Positions 1 to 7,967 of a DNA stretch of 64,000 nucleotides are shown here, in pieces. The notes under the pieces are model-generated. The model ran no database searches, was not told the origin of the DNA, and saw nothing but the letters and a program-made list of their open reading frames with translations. This DNA comes from Companilactobacillus keshanensis (GTDB lineage: Bacteria; Bacillota; Bacilli; Lactobacillales; Lactobacillaceae), in the NCBI RefSeq assembly GCF_003946205.1, contig NZ_RHOS01000002.1, positions 186,001 through 250,000 on the forward strand. Reading direction: 5' to 3'. Numbering within the stretch: the first letter of the stretch is position 1; each line of letters begins with the position of its first letter. The position numbers and the translations under genes are program-made.

Positions 1-981
1 TAACACTTGACCACCTAAACTAATTTCAAGTAATTTTTTACGACCTAAACGGTCAATAAATGGTAATGATACAAAAGTAGAGATAACTAAGGCTGCACCA
101 ACACCGAAGTCAGCAATAATACTTGCATGTGCTAATCCTAAGTTATGGAAAATCTCTGGTGCGTAATAAACAGCAGCGTTAATACCTGTGAATACTTGGA
201 AAGCTGTTAGTACGAATAACAAAGTTAGAACTGGTCTAAACTTACCGAATAACTCACCCAATCCAGCTTCTTTAGTCTTTAAGCTGTTTTGAACATCAGT
301 AATTTCATCTTCAACTTCTTTGTCTGTAACACGAACCTTCTTAAGAACCCTTCTAGCTTTATCAATTTGTCCATCTCTGATAAGCCAACGTGGACTTTGG
401 GGACTGCATATCATACCAACTGTGAAAATAACGGCTGGAACTACTCCAAGTCCTAATGTCCAACGCCAAGCGTTATTTGCCAAATTATAGGCACCAACAC
501 CATATGCACCTAAGATACCGATGTTAACACTCAATTGGTAAAGTGATGACATTAAACCACGAATATTTTTAGGAGCTAATTCTGATAAATAAATCAATCC
601 ATACATATTGGCGATACCTGCGGCAACACCAAGTACCAATCTAGCAAACATTAAGAATGCTGTTGATCCAGCCAGTGCCGACATAATACTACCAATAATA
701 AAGATGATACCTCCGACGATCAAAACATTACGCCGTTCAATTTTCTTTTCAAGAGCTGTAAAGACAACGATTGATGGTAAAGCACCGAATAGAAGGAAAC
801 TTACAACCAAGCCTTTTTCTGCGGCGTTCAAACCGAATGCACTAGTAATCGATGGAAGTGCCAATGAGATAGCACCTGAATCGTAACCATAAAGTAATCC
901 GGCAAATCCGCCTAAGATAGCAAAGACATAAACTATGGGTGCAGTTTTCATCTTCTTTTCTGTATCTTGGACTTCTTCCAT
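1..981 (-). CDS. Sugar porter (MFS), 3' end outside window
   Basis: Major facilitator of the sugar-porter family, a membrane symporter that probably imports the sugar handled by the adjacent fucose genes. I translated the minus strand by hand: 327 codons are present and the C-terminus lies beyond position 1. Visible family marks are a GYDSG loop after the first membrane segment, SELAPKNIRG after segment 4, the central SPRWL motif (Q replaces the usual E before it) and DRLGRKKL in the second half. The ATG at 981 is preceded by a GGGGGG ribosome-binding site. It lies 12 bp downstream of the kinase and is the third gene of the fucI-kinase-transporter operon. Family is secure; the substrate L-fucose is inferred from context. 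Confidence 0.9.
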   Translation of the reverse strand, partial: MEEVQDTEKKMKTAPIVYVFAILGGFAGLLYGYDSGAISLALPSITSAFGLNAAEKGLVVSFLLFGALPSIVVFTALEKKIERRNVLIVGGIIFIIGSIMSALAGSTAFLMFARLVLGVAAGIANMYGLIYLSELAPKNIRGLMSSLYQLSVNIGILGAYGVGAYNLANNAWRWTLGLGVVPAVIFTVGMICSPQSPRWLIRDGQIDKARRVLKKVRVTDKEVEDEITDVQNSLKTKEAGLGELFGKFRPVLTLLFVLTAFQVFTGINAAVYYAPEIFHNLGLAHASIIADFGVGAALVISTFVSLPFIDRLGRKKLLEISLGGQVL

Positions 982-993
982 GATTTGACCCCC

Positions 994-2496
994 CTAAATA
1001 GCAATTTCTTTCTTCAAAATTTTTGTAAAACCGTCGATTCGATTATTCAATTCATCTGAATCCATAGCTTGTGGGGTTATTACTCTAGTGTCAAAAGAAC
1101 TTTTAACAATACTTAAACGCTCAGCATCGTCTTTGAAGTATCCAAGTGCCTTATATTGAGCTAGTACATTACCTGTAACACTGGCCTCAGTTGGTCCTGT
1201 TTGAATTTCTTTCTTACAGAAGTTAGCCGTTAATTGTACAAGTAATCTATTTTTGATCCCACCTCCAAACATATAAATTCGTTTAATTTCTTCATTAGTA
1301 ATATTTTCAAGATTATTGATCGTATCACGATAACTTAAAGCTAAACTTTCAAATACTATTTGTAGCAATTCACCACGTGAATTTGGAAGTTTTTGATCAG
1401 TTTCTTTCAAGAATTTAACAATTTTTTCTTCCATATTACTTGGAGTGGCAAATAATGGATCATTTGGATTTATATAACTACCGATATGTTCAGCACTTTC
1501 AGCTTCGTCAACCATCTTACTGAACTCAACCATTTCACCTTCGAATGACCATTCTTTTTGAAGCTCCTGAACTATCCAAAGTCCAGTGATGTTTTGGAGT
1601 AGACGATTTCCACCGTCAAAGCATCCCTCATTAGTTAAACCAGCTTCAAAGGCTTGTTCAGTTACAACTGGTTTATCAGTCTGTTGGCCAACGATCGACC
1701 AAGTACCACAACTGATAAAGGCAACATTTTTAGCTTCTTGACTTGAAATAGGCAATGAGTAAACTGCAGCGCCAGTATCGTGTCCAATTCCATTGATAAT
1801 TTTAATGTCAGAATCCAAATGTACTTCTTTGGCAATATCCGGCAATACATTACCTAGAACATGTCCACCACGTTGTATATCTCCGAACCATTCTTTCTTA
1901 AATCCTAAACGGTTAAAGACATCATCGCTTAATTCCCGATTGACTCCATCTAGGAGTCCACTTGTTGAAGCAATTGTAAATTCATTAGACTTAACTCCGC
2001 TGAAGAAGTATTCTACCAAGTTCGGCATGAACATGATATTTGCAACTTCATCTTTTAGATATGGATGTAAATTCATATCAGCGAATAATTGGAAGTTAGA
2101 ATTAATTAAATTAGGTTGTACACCAGTTAAAGCAAACAATTCTTTAGGCGTAAGTTTTTCATAAAGTTTATTTTCAAACTCTTCCGTTCGCGTATCACGA
2201 TAACTATGAGGAGTTAAAAGCATCTTCCCATCATGACCTACTAATCCATAATCGACACCCCAAGTATCAACACTTAAACTATCGATTTTTTTTAGATCAC
2301 GCTGAGCGATCATCAAGCCGTATTTGATTTCTTGGAATATTTTTAAATAATCCCAATATAGTGAATCGGTCAATTCTATCGGTTGATTAGAAAAACGGAA
2401 CTGTTCTTTCAGTTCCATTTTTCCATCTTCTAAAGATGCTGAAATTATTCTTCCTGAACTTGCACCTAAATCAACCGCGATTACATTTCGTTTCAT
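994..2496 (-). CDS. fucK: L-fuculokinase, FGGY family (rhamnulokinase-like)
   Basis: ATP-dependent kinase of the FGGY carbohydrate-kinase family, expected to phosphorylate L-fuculose to L-fuculose 1-phosphate in the cytoplasm. The N-terminal phosphate loop reads VDLGASSGR, followed by DTWGVDYGL, and the C-terminal half has GIGHDTGAAV and the MFGGGIKN nucleotide-binding loop. DLGASSGR is typical of RhaB-type kinases rather than of E. coli FucK; in Firmicutes this type is often paired with FucI. The ATG at 2511 is possible, but the one at 2496 has a GGATG at good spacing and gives the family-like start MKRNVIAVDLG. It sits between fucI and the transporter. Fuculose rather than rhamnulose is inferred from fucI. 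Confidence 0.88.
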   Translation of the reverse strand: MKRNVIAVDLGASSGRIISASLEDGKMELKEQFRFSNQPIELTDSLYWDYLKIFQEIKYGLMIAQRDLKKIDSLSVDTWGVDYGLVGHDGKMLLTPHSYRDTRTEEFENKLYEKLTPKELFALTGVQPNLINSNFQLFADMNLHPYLKDEVANIMFMPNLVEYFFSGVKSNEFTIASTSGLLDGVNRELSDDVFNRLGFKKEWFGDIQRGGHVLGNVLPDIAKEVHLDSDIKIINGIGHDTGAAVYSLPISSQEAKNVAFISCGTWSIVGQQTDKPVVTEQAFEAGLTNEGCFDGGNRLLQNITGLWIVQELQKEWSFEGEMVEFSKMVDEAESAEHIGSYINPNDPLFATPSNMEEKIVKFLKETDQKLPNSRGELLQIVFESLALSYRDTINNLENITNEEIKRIYMFGGGIKNRLLVQLTANFCKKEIQTGPTEASVTGNVLAQYKALGYFKDDAERLSIVKSSFDTRVITPQAMDSDELNNRIDGFTKILKKEIAI

Positions 2497-2516
2497 TAGA
2501 TACACATCCATTCATA

Positions 2517-4304
2517 TTAGTCGTATAGTGGTCCAAATGCTTTACATGCATTAAAATCAGCAGCTTCAAGGTTAGCTGTACCAAGTGAAGCCCATGAACG
2601 TGGTCTGAAGATCTTGTCTTCGTCAACGTTATGCATATTGACTGGTATACGTAGAACAGATGCTAATGTGATAAGGTCGGCACCAATATGACCATAACTA
2701 ATTGCACCGTGGTTTGCACCCCAGTTGTTCATTACGTCATATACTGACTTGAATGCGCCTTTACCAGTTAGTTTTGGAACGAAGAATGTTGAAGGCCAGC
2801 CCGGATCAGTACGTTTGTTGACAGCGTCAAAGACGTTTTCTGGTAAATCAACAGCATATCCTTCAGCAATTTGTAGTTCTGGTCCAACACCCTTAACAAG
2901 GTTGATACGTGACATTGTTACAGGCATACCTTCTGGTCCACCTTTTGTAACATAGTTACTTGAGAAACCACCGCCACGGAAGTAGCCGATATTTGCAGGG
3001 ATCCAGCGTGTATCTTTAAGGTTTGCTTTAGCTTCGTCTTCTTCTAGGTCATAGAATGGTTTGATAGCTGGTTTGCCATCGATCTTTTCATCACCTGTAG
3101 CATCAAGTGTTTGAGCACCTGAGTTTGATAGATGTAAGAATCCATCTTTAGCGACACCTGTTAATTTAGTTCCTGTAACTCTTTCAACGGCGTCTGCACT
3201 CCAAAATGTACGTACATCAGCAAAAATTTGAGGTGTATTTGTCAATAAGTAGTTGAATAACATTGATGTACCATTCAAACTATCATTTTCAGTAGCAAAT
3301 ACGTGTGGTGCGTGAATTCCATTCCAGTCATATTGTGAATTCATCATTGTTTCCATGTAGTCACCATTAGGGAAGTGATCAGTCCATTGACGTTGGCCTT
3401 GGAATCCAGCAGCAATTGCGTAGTGTCCTTCTGACTCTTCTTTGTAACCTAACTCTTCAAGAGTTGTGTTACCATCCATCAAGTCTTTGGCAATCATGTA
3501 CATCTTGACACATTTTTCTAGTTGAGCTTCTTTTTCTTCATCAGTAAATTTATTAGGATCGTCTTCGTTATATACATCTGGTCCAACTGGTGTATATTCT
3601 TTAGCCCATGCAAGAGCCTTCTTGAATTCTTCTGGATCGTAGATCTTTTCGTCCCAACGACGAACGATTTCTGACATATCTACGTATTCATTACGCATAC
3701 CTAAGTAGTCTTGGAAGAAATCAGCATCTGTGATTGATCCACCAATACCCATGGCAACATTACCAATTGATAGGTAAGCTTTATTGTGCATAATACCTGT
3801 AGCGAAAGCAGCTTTAGCAAAGCGAATGATCTTTTCTTTGACGTCGTCAGGAATTGACTTGTCATCTGCATCTTGTACATCTTTACCATAAATACCGAAT
3901 GCTGGAATACCCTTTTGAGTATGTGCAGCAAGAACCGCAGCTAGGTAAACAGCACCTGGACGTTCTGTACCATTAAAGCCCCAAATAGCATGAGGTAAGT
4001 TCTTGGACATGTCCATTGTTTCACTACCGTAGCACCAGCAAGGTGTAACAGTTAAAGTACCACAAACATTTTCTTTATCGAATTTTGCTTTTGCCATAGC
4101 GGCTTCACGTACGCCACCAATTGTTGTATCGGCAATAACAGTTTTAACAGGAGTTCCATCTGGATATTTCAATGTGCTTTCAATCAACTTAGCAGCTGAT
4201 TTAGCCATTTCCATTGTCTGATCTTCAAGTGATTCACGAATACCACGTCTACGGCCATCAATCGTAGGACGGATACCCAATTTAGGAAATTCAGTTTTTA
4301 ACAT
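2517..4304 (-). CDS. fucI: L-fucose isomerase
   Basis: Converts L-fucose to L-fuculose (the family also accepts D-arabinose); Mn-dependent cytoplasmic enzyme. The 595-residue product matches the usual length of about 590 and is colinear with E. coli FucI: GIRPTIDGRR at the N-terminus, TVTPCWCYGSE, WGFNGTERPGAVYL, AAHTQKGIPAF, the metal and catalytic segment ATENDSLNG, FADVRTFWS, RGGGFSSNYVT, and the C-terminal NWGANHGAISYGHIGAD. The start at 4304 is chosen because GGAGGG lies 8 bp upstream; a longer in-frame start at 4340 would swallow this ribosome-binding site. First gene of the minus-strand operon, with a cre-like site and regulator palindrome upstream. Confidence 0.97.
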   Translation of the reverse strand: MLKTEFPKLGIRPTIDGRRRGIRESLEDQTMEMAKSAAKLIESTLKYPDGTPVKTVIADTTIGGVREAAMAKAKFDKENVCGTLTVTPCWCYGSETMDMSKNLPHAIWGFNGTERPGAVYLAAVLAAHTQKGIPAFGIYGKDVQDADDKSIPDDVKEKIIRFAKAAFATGIMHNKAYLSIGNVAMGIGGSITDADFFQDYLGMRNEYVDMSEIVRRWDEKIYDPEEFKKALAWAKEYTPVGPDVYNEDDPNKFTDEEKEAQLEKCVKMYMIAKDLMDGNTTLEELGYKEESEGHYAIAAGFQGQRQWTDHFPNGDYMETMMNSQYDWNGIHAPHVFATENDSLNGTSMLFNYLLTNTPQIFADVRTFWSADAVERVTGTKLTGVAKDGFLHLSNSGAQTLDATGDEKIDGKPAIKPFYDLEEDEAKANLKDTRWIPANIGYFRGGGFSSNYVTKGGPEGMPVTMSRINLVKGVGPELQIAEGYAVDLPENVFDAVNKRTDPGWPSTFFVPKLTGKGAFKSVYDVMNNWGANHGAISYGHIGADLITLASVLRIPVNMHNVDEDKIFRPRSWASLGTANLEAADFNACKAFGPLYD

Positions 4305-4352
4305 AATGTAAACCCTCCAATTTTTGTGTTTGTACTTCATCCACGCCTAGAG

Positions 4353-4367
4353 TATAAAGCGCTTACA
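4353..4367 (-). promoter_or_regulatory. cre-like CcpA site upstream of fucI
   Basis: On the minus strand the sequence reads TGTAAGCGCTTTATA, which matches the catabolite-responsive element consensus (TGWAANCGNTNWCA) except at its 3' end. It lies about 50 bp upstream of the fucI start, where CcpA would repress fucose catabolism when preferred sugars are present. The match is imperfect, so this is a candidate only. Confidence 0.5.
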
Positions 4368-4427
4368 CCACATCAATCAATGAGTTCCAACACTTTTGAA
4401 TAAAGTGCACAAATTACTCAGATAAGC

Positions 4428-4444
4428 TGTTCATTTTTTGAACA
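4428..4444. promoter_or_regulatory. Inverted-repeat operator TGTTCA-N5-TGAACA
   Basis: Perfect 6-bp inverted repeat with a T-rich 5-bp spacer between the 3' end of the DeoR-family regulator and fucI. A further half-site GTTCA lies at 4469-4473. The same TGAAC core occurs as phased direct repeats on the other side of the regulator gene (5255-5302), so the likely ligand is that regulator. Confidence 0.55.
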
Positions 4445-4478
4445 TATTTTAACACCTTATCCATACTAGTTCATTTTT

Positions 4479-5234
4479 CTAATAGACAATCTCTACATTT
4501 TGATCTTCGACCGATTGTATGAATTCCTCCGGTGGACATTTGTCAGTTACTATCACGTCGATATCTTCATGCCCACACAATCTATAGTAGTCGACGCGGT
4601 CTATTTTAGTATGGTCACATAATAAGATCGTCTTTTCAGCCTGAGCTAACATTTGTGACTTAACGGCTGACTGTTCATCACTAGCCATATAAACTCCATT
4701 TTTATCGACCCCGGCACAAGAGATGATCGCGATGTCAGCATGAAATCCTTCCATAAATTTTCTAGCAGAATCCCCTACTATGGAACCCGAAAATGGACGT
4801 AATCTTCCGCTAGCAATAAAAGTTTTGATTTTAGGATTGCCATTAAGGCTCATAGCTAAATGCAATCCATTAGTAATGACGACCAGATTATTTCGTTTGC
4901 TTAAATAAGGCTCTAAATAGGAAGCAGTTGTACTGGAGTCAATTATTAGTGCCTGATTATTGCCTATAAAAGTATCGCAAACACTAGCAATATATTTTTT
5001 ATCGGATAGATTTTCTCCGACACGTACTTGATAACCAAATTCAACATTGTTATCACTAACTAATTCAACTTGTCCAAAATTTCTAGTGATCTTATGTTCG
5101 CCTTCTAGAACGATCAAATCACGTCGCAAAGTAGAACGGCTCTCATAAGTAAGATCCTCAAGGATTTTCATATCTACAATTTTCTTTTTACTCATTATTT
5201 CCATTATTTTATCTAACCGCTCTTTTCGATACAT
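4479..5234 (-). CDS. fucR: DeoR/GlpR-family transcriptional regulator of fucose genes
   Basis: Sugar-phosphate-responsive repressor of the DeoR family, 251 residues, the usual length. The N-terminal winged helix (residues about 1-57) carries STLRRDLIVLE, the recognition-helix signature of the family. The C-terminal sensor domain shows DSSTTASYLEP and TNGLHLA, GSIVGDSARKF, and the ligand-binding end DHTKIDR. A GGAGG site precedes the ATG. It lies between the fucI operon and the divergent aldolase gene, and TGAAC repeats flank it on both sides, so it probably controls both transcription units; the inducer is likely fuculose 1-phosphate by analogy with the family. The symbol is assigned from context. 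Confidence 0.9.
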   Translation of the reverse strand: MYRKERLDKIMEIMSKKKIVDMKILEDLTYESRSTLRRDLIVLEGEHKITRNFGQVELVSDNNVEFGYQVRVGENLSDKKYIASVCDTFIGNNQALIIDSSTTASYLEPYLSKRNNLVVITNGLHLAMSLNGNPKIKTFIASGRLRPFSGSIVGDSARKFMEGFHADIAIISCAGVDKNGVYMASDEQSAVKSQMLAQAEKTILLCDHTKIDRVDYYRLCGHEDIDVIVTDKCPPEEFIQSVEDQNVEIVY

Positions 5235-5254
5235 ATCTAAACTCCTCCAAACTC

Positions 5255-5302
5255 TGAACTTTTTTGAACACCTGTGAACTGTATTACGGTTACCATCTGA
5301 AC
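5255..5302. promoter_or_regulatory. Phased TGAAC repeats upstream of fucR and aldolase
   Basis: TGAAC occurs at 5255, 5265 and 5275, exactly 10 bp apart and so on one face of the helix, and again at 5298. They lie just upstream of the DeoR regulator start and in the divergent promoter region of the aldolase gene. The spacing and the matching palindrome near fucI point to binding by the DeoR protein. Confidence 0.55.
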
Positions 5303-5422
5303 TTTATTCAATCTCTTTAACCAATGACTCTATTCTACTCCAGCAGGCTATAATGAGCACTGACATCAAGTATTGTATTTTATCCATATAAAATAATATT
5401 TCATTAGAAGGAGTCTTTTATT

Positions 5423-6196
5423 ATGAAAATGATGTTTCAAACAGAACGTGAGGACCTAGCTCACACAGTTCGTAAGATGTTCGATAGAAAAGATACGAAT
5501 ATTGCCGGTGGTAACATGTCAGTTAAAGTCTTTGACCAAAACGACCACCCCTACATCTTAATGACACCAACATTTATGTCAGAAACATACTTTGCTGAAT
5601 TACATGCTGCACAAATCATGGTCATTGATGCCGAGACTTATGAAAAAATCGACGGTGTCGGTGATGTAACTAGAGAAGTTAATATGCATGAAGAAGCCTA
5701 TACAGCACATCCTGGAATCCGTTGTGTCTACCACTCACACGCTCCTAAAGCAATGTTCTGGGCAACTTCCGGAATGGATATGCCAAATGTTACTGAAGTA
5801 ACACGTGAATTAGGTGAGATCAAATGTCTACCATTCGCACCAGCATGTACACAAGAATTAGCCGATACAGTACACAATGCTTTGACAAAGATCGGTGACA
5901 AAGCTATGGAAAATGTTTTCCTATTAAACAGTCACGGAATCTTAGTTACGGCTACTGACTTGCACGTTGCTACAAGAATCATGGAAACACTAGAATGGAA
6001 TGCTGAAATTGCTTATCAACAAACAATCTTTATCAAGTTAGGCATCCTTCCTGATTATCAATCATGTGGTAAGAATTATAAGGAACCAATGCCAAAAGGT
6101 GCTCTACCTGGAATAGCTATGCCACAGATCAACAAGGTTGCTATGGAACATCCATTCCCTGAGCATATCCAAAGACCAGATGAAGATAAATATTAG
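5423..6196 (+). CDS. fucA: Class II aldolase, probable L-fuculose-1-phosphate aldolase
   Basis: Zinc-dependent class II aldolase/adducin-family protein expected to split L-fuculose 1-phosphate into dihydroxyacetone phosphate and L-lactaldehyde. Residues NIAGGNMSV form the phosphate-binding start; EVNMHEEAYTAHP carries the likely catalytic acid; VYHSHAPK supplies two zinc-binding histidines and LLNSHGILVT the third. At 257 residues it is longer than E. coli FucA (about 215), with a proline-rich C-terminal tail. An AAGGAG site lies upstream of the ATG. It is divergent from the regulator and completes the pathway started by fucI and the kinase. No lactaldehyde reductase or fucose mutarotase is seen next to it. 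Confidence 0.85.
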   Translation: MKMMFQTEREDLAHTVRKMFDRKDTNIAGGNMSVKVFDQNDHPYILMTPTFMSETYFAELHAAQIMVIDAETYEKIDGVGDVTREVNMHEEAYTAHPGIRCVYHSHAPKAMFWATSGMDMPNVTEVTRELGEIKCLPFAPACTQELADTVHNALTKIGDKAMENVFLLNSHGILVTATDLHVATRIMETLEWNAEIAYQQTIFIKLGILPDYQSCGKNYKEPMPKGALPGIAMPQINKVAMEHPFPEHIQRPDEDKY

Positions 6197-6257
6197 TTAA
6201 CTATCCTGTGCGGCTGATCTCTGCCACCTTAGAGTATATAGAATAAATAAATTTATG

Positions 6258-6314
6258 ATCCTTTTGTAGTTGTTGAATGAAATAATTCATTTAACATCTA
6301 TAGAAGGATTTTTT
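6258..6314 (+). terminator. Rho-independent terminator after aldolase
   Basis: Long hairpin with outer arms ATCCTT/AAGGAT and an inner GTTGAATGA/TTCATTtAAC stem, followed by a run of T. It lies about 60 bp after the aldolase stop codon. Confidence 0.75.
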
Positions 6315-6715
6315 GTTTAGAAATCACCAATTATATAAGGTAAAATATCGATCACCAAATCTTAAACATAGACAAGATGAACTGTGACAAAACACATTTA
6401 GAACTAATTTCATGACAAGTAACAAGTAAAAAAAGAAAAGATCATAATGATCTTCTCTTCATTGGTCTAATCGCTTATAAGTCTGATTGACAAAATAAGG
6501 ACAATATTTAAACTCTTTTATCCTATATATTTCATAATTATAATCTTCTAAAACCTCATAAATAGGCATTTATTAAAAAATCCCATTTTTTGAAAGAATC
6601 TCTTTCAAAAAATGGGATATATAAAATGACTTATGGTTGTATAGTAATAACTGTAATAGATGTTAACCCTCGAAATAAAAAAGTAACGTACACACACATT
6701 TAACAAGTAACATAA
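6315..6715. other. Intergenic region without recognised gene
   Basis: About 400 bp of AT-rich sequence. It contains a small symmetrical hairpin AAGATCAT/ATGATCTT near 6439-6455, the perfect 17-bp inverted repeat at 6581-6617 (listed separately) and CA-rich sequence from about 6687. No open frame with a ribosome-binding site was found. Confidence 0.6.
6581..6617. repeat. Perfect 17-bp inverted repeat
   Basis: Arms 6581-6597 and 6601-6617 are exact reverse complements with a 3-bp loop (ATC). It resembles the 16-bp hairpin at 7435-7469 on the other side of the SLAP gene in design (long perfect stem, 3-base loop) but not in sequence. It has only short T runs and may act as a terminator or mRNA 3' boundary. 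Confidence 0.7.
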
Positions 6716-6744
6716 AAGCCCACTGACCACACATCAGCAGGCTT
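6716..6744 (-). terminator. Hairpin with CCACACA loop after SLAP gene
   Basis: Stem AAGCC/GGCTT and CTGA/TCAG separated by a symmetrical CA/CA internal loop, with the terminal loop CCACACA (6727-6733). On the minus strand it is followed by TTTTA, so it can serve as terminator for the gene ending at 6776. The same loop heptamer occurs in two hairpins of the leader of this gene. Confidence 0.6.
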
Positions 6745-6775
6745 CCCACACACATAACACACACATTTAAGTATA

Positions 6776-7285
6776 TTACGAAATTGAAGATGTAACTTTT
6801 TGTTCAATGACATCGTACATTGAAACATAAGCATCTGTAGAAATACGTACATAAGGTATTCCAGATTGGCTAGTGATAACTGAATCTGAGTACCATGAAC
6901 TTCCAGGAGTAACAGATAAGTCATCTCTCTCTTCGAAGTTATGATTATAAATAGGAACTGAGTGATCTGAGGCTACTTTGATAACCTCAGGTCTTTTTTT
7001 GTATAAATAACTATCATCTGAGCTTAAATATGCTCCTGTAGAAACTTCATAGTAATCTTTACCATTGATATTAGTGACATTACCGACAGCCCACGTACTG
7101 TTAGCCGGTAAAGCTACGTCAATGTTATCACCGGAATCATCATATAATGTTGCTTGATTTGATGAAACTTCTGCGGTGTAATTTTTAGCGGTAACTGAAC
7201 CAGCCTCCGCTGTTGTTGCTGTTGCAAATGCTGATCCGATTCCCAAAACGGACGCAGCTATAAATAGCATAGATGATTTTTTCAT
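6776..7285 (-). CDS. Small secreted protein with two SLAP domains
   Basis: A 169-residue secreted protein. Residues 1-28 form a signal peptide (MKKSS, then a hydrophobic stretch to ATTAEAGS). The rest is two SLAP-type surface-layer repeats, each with a LYD/IYN strand, a SxW turn, a GxxYYEVST or GIPYVRIST core and an AYxSxxDxY end. SLAP domains of lactobacilli bind wall polymers non-covalently, so the product probably coats the cell wall. The same repeat type closes the giant protein encoded at 49782-56249. The gene stands alone between CA-rich hairpins that are described separately. Function beyond wall attachment is unknown. Confidence 0.88.
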   Translation of the reverse strand: MKKSSMLFIAASVLGIGSAFATATTAEAGSVTAKNYTAEVSSNQATLYDDSGDNIDVALPANSTWAVGNVTNINGKDYYEVSTGAYLSSDDSYLYKKRPEVIKVASDHSVPIYNHNFEERDDLSVTPGSSWYSDSVITSQSGIPYVRISTDAYVSMYDVIEQKVTSSIS

Positions 7286-7328
7286 GTTTGTACCCTCGAC
7301 TTTATATTTAAATTACGTATAACGTACA

Positions 7329-7387
7329 CAGAATAACCACACATTATTCTGCACACACAAGAGATCGACCACACACGTAAATCTCTT
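7329..7387 (-). promoter_or_regulatory. Leader hairpins with CCACACA loops
   Basis: Two stems lie upstream of the SLAP gene: CAGAATAA/TTATTCTG (7329-7351), perfect over 8 bp with loop CCACACA, and AAGAGAT/ATCTCTT (7359-7387) with a larger loop that also contains CCACACA at 7369-7375. On the transcript both would present UGUGUGG. The rest of the leader is rich in CACA. These look like elements of a structured 5' untranslated region. Confidence 0.6.
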
Positions 7388-7434
7388 TTCAACGTTTATA
7401 TTACACACCCTAGAAGTAAAACACAACGAAAAAA

Positions 7435-7469
7435 TTCACTTTTCGTAAGACACTCTTACGAAAAGTGAA
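7435..7469 (-). terminator. Perfect 16-bp hairpin, terminator or attenuator
   Basis: Arms 7435-7450 and 7454-7469 are exact reverse complements with a 3-bp loop. Read on the minus strand the hairpin is followed by six T, the form of an intrinsic terminator, about 150 bp upstream of the SLAP start. The S14 gene further upstream already has its own terminator at 7549, so this one may attenuate the SLAP transcript. Confidence 0.55.
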
Positions 7470-7548
7470 ATAAATCGTACACATTATTGTGATATGGGCA
7501 TTTTTGGGTTTTCTCAAAAAGTATTAATTTTTTTATATAAATCTAAAT

Positions 7549-7591
7549 AAAAGAGCAACTCAGTCAAAAAACGGCTGAATTGCTCTTTTTT
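7549..7591 (-). terminator. Terminator of rpsN
   Basis: Stem around AAGAGCAA(C)TCAG / CTGAATTGCTCTT with a loop of about 11 bases, with A-rich and T-rich flanks. It directly follows the S14 stop codon on the minus strand and could work in both directions. Confidence 0.75.
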
Positions 7592-7592
7592 A

Positions 7593-7862
7593 TTACCAAC
7601 TTGCTTTTTTAACACCTGGAATTTGACCAGCATGTGCTAATGAGCGGAAATTCAAACGAGACATTTTAAATTTGCTCATATATCCTCTTGGCCTGCCATC
7701 GATTAAATCACGCGAACGTAATCTTGTCGGTGAAGCATCCCTAGGAAGTTTACTTAGCTCTTCATAATTTCCAGAAGCTTTTAATTCTTGACGTAAATCG
7801 GCATACTTAGCGACTGTTTCTTGTAGTCGTTTTTCACGCTCGATTTTTGCTTTTTTTGCCAT
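7593..7862 (-). CDS. rpsN: 30S ribosomal protein S14, zinc-independent type
   Basis: Ribosomal protein S14 of 89 residues. The C-terminal half contains the family signature [19 protein letters not shown] and ends in PGVKKASW. It lacks the CxxC pairs of the short zinc-ribbon S14, so it is the C-minus paralogue that in many Firmicutes replaces the zinc form when zinc is scarce. The gene is isolated, not in the main ribosomal operon, which fits this paralogue. I saw no convincing zinc-repressor box upstream, so regulation is not established here. Confidence 0.96.
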   Translation of the reverse strand: MAKKAKIEREKRLQETVAKYADLRQELKASGNYEELSKLPRDASPTRLRSRDLIDGRPRGYMSKFKMSRLNFRSLAHAGQIPGVKKASW

Positions 7863-7967
7863 ATCTATCTACCTATTCCTCTATATTTTATGAGGAAGTC
7901 TCGCTAATTAATTCTCGAATCATGTATGACAATAGCAAAACCATAATAATATAGCAAGTAATTTATC

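Noticed and set aside
1793-2164. Plus-strand frame inside the kinase gene (and similar frames within other genes)
   Set aside because: Shadow of a well-supported gene on the other strand with no independent signals.
4305-4340. Longer fucI start
   Set aside because: It would include the GGAGGG ribosome-binding site; the ATG at 4304 matches the family N-terminus.
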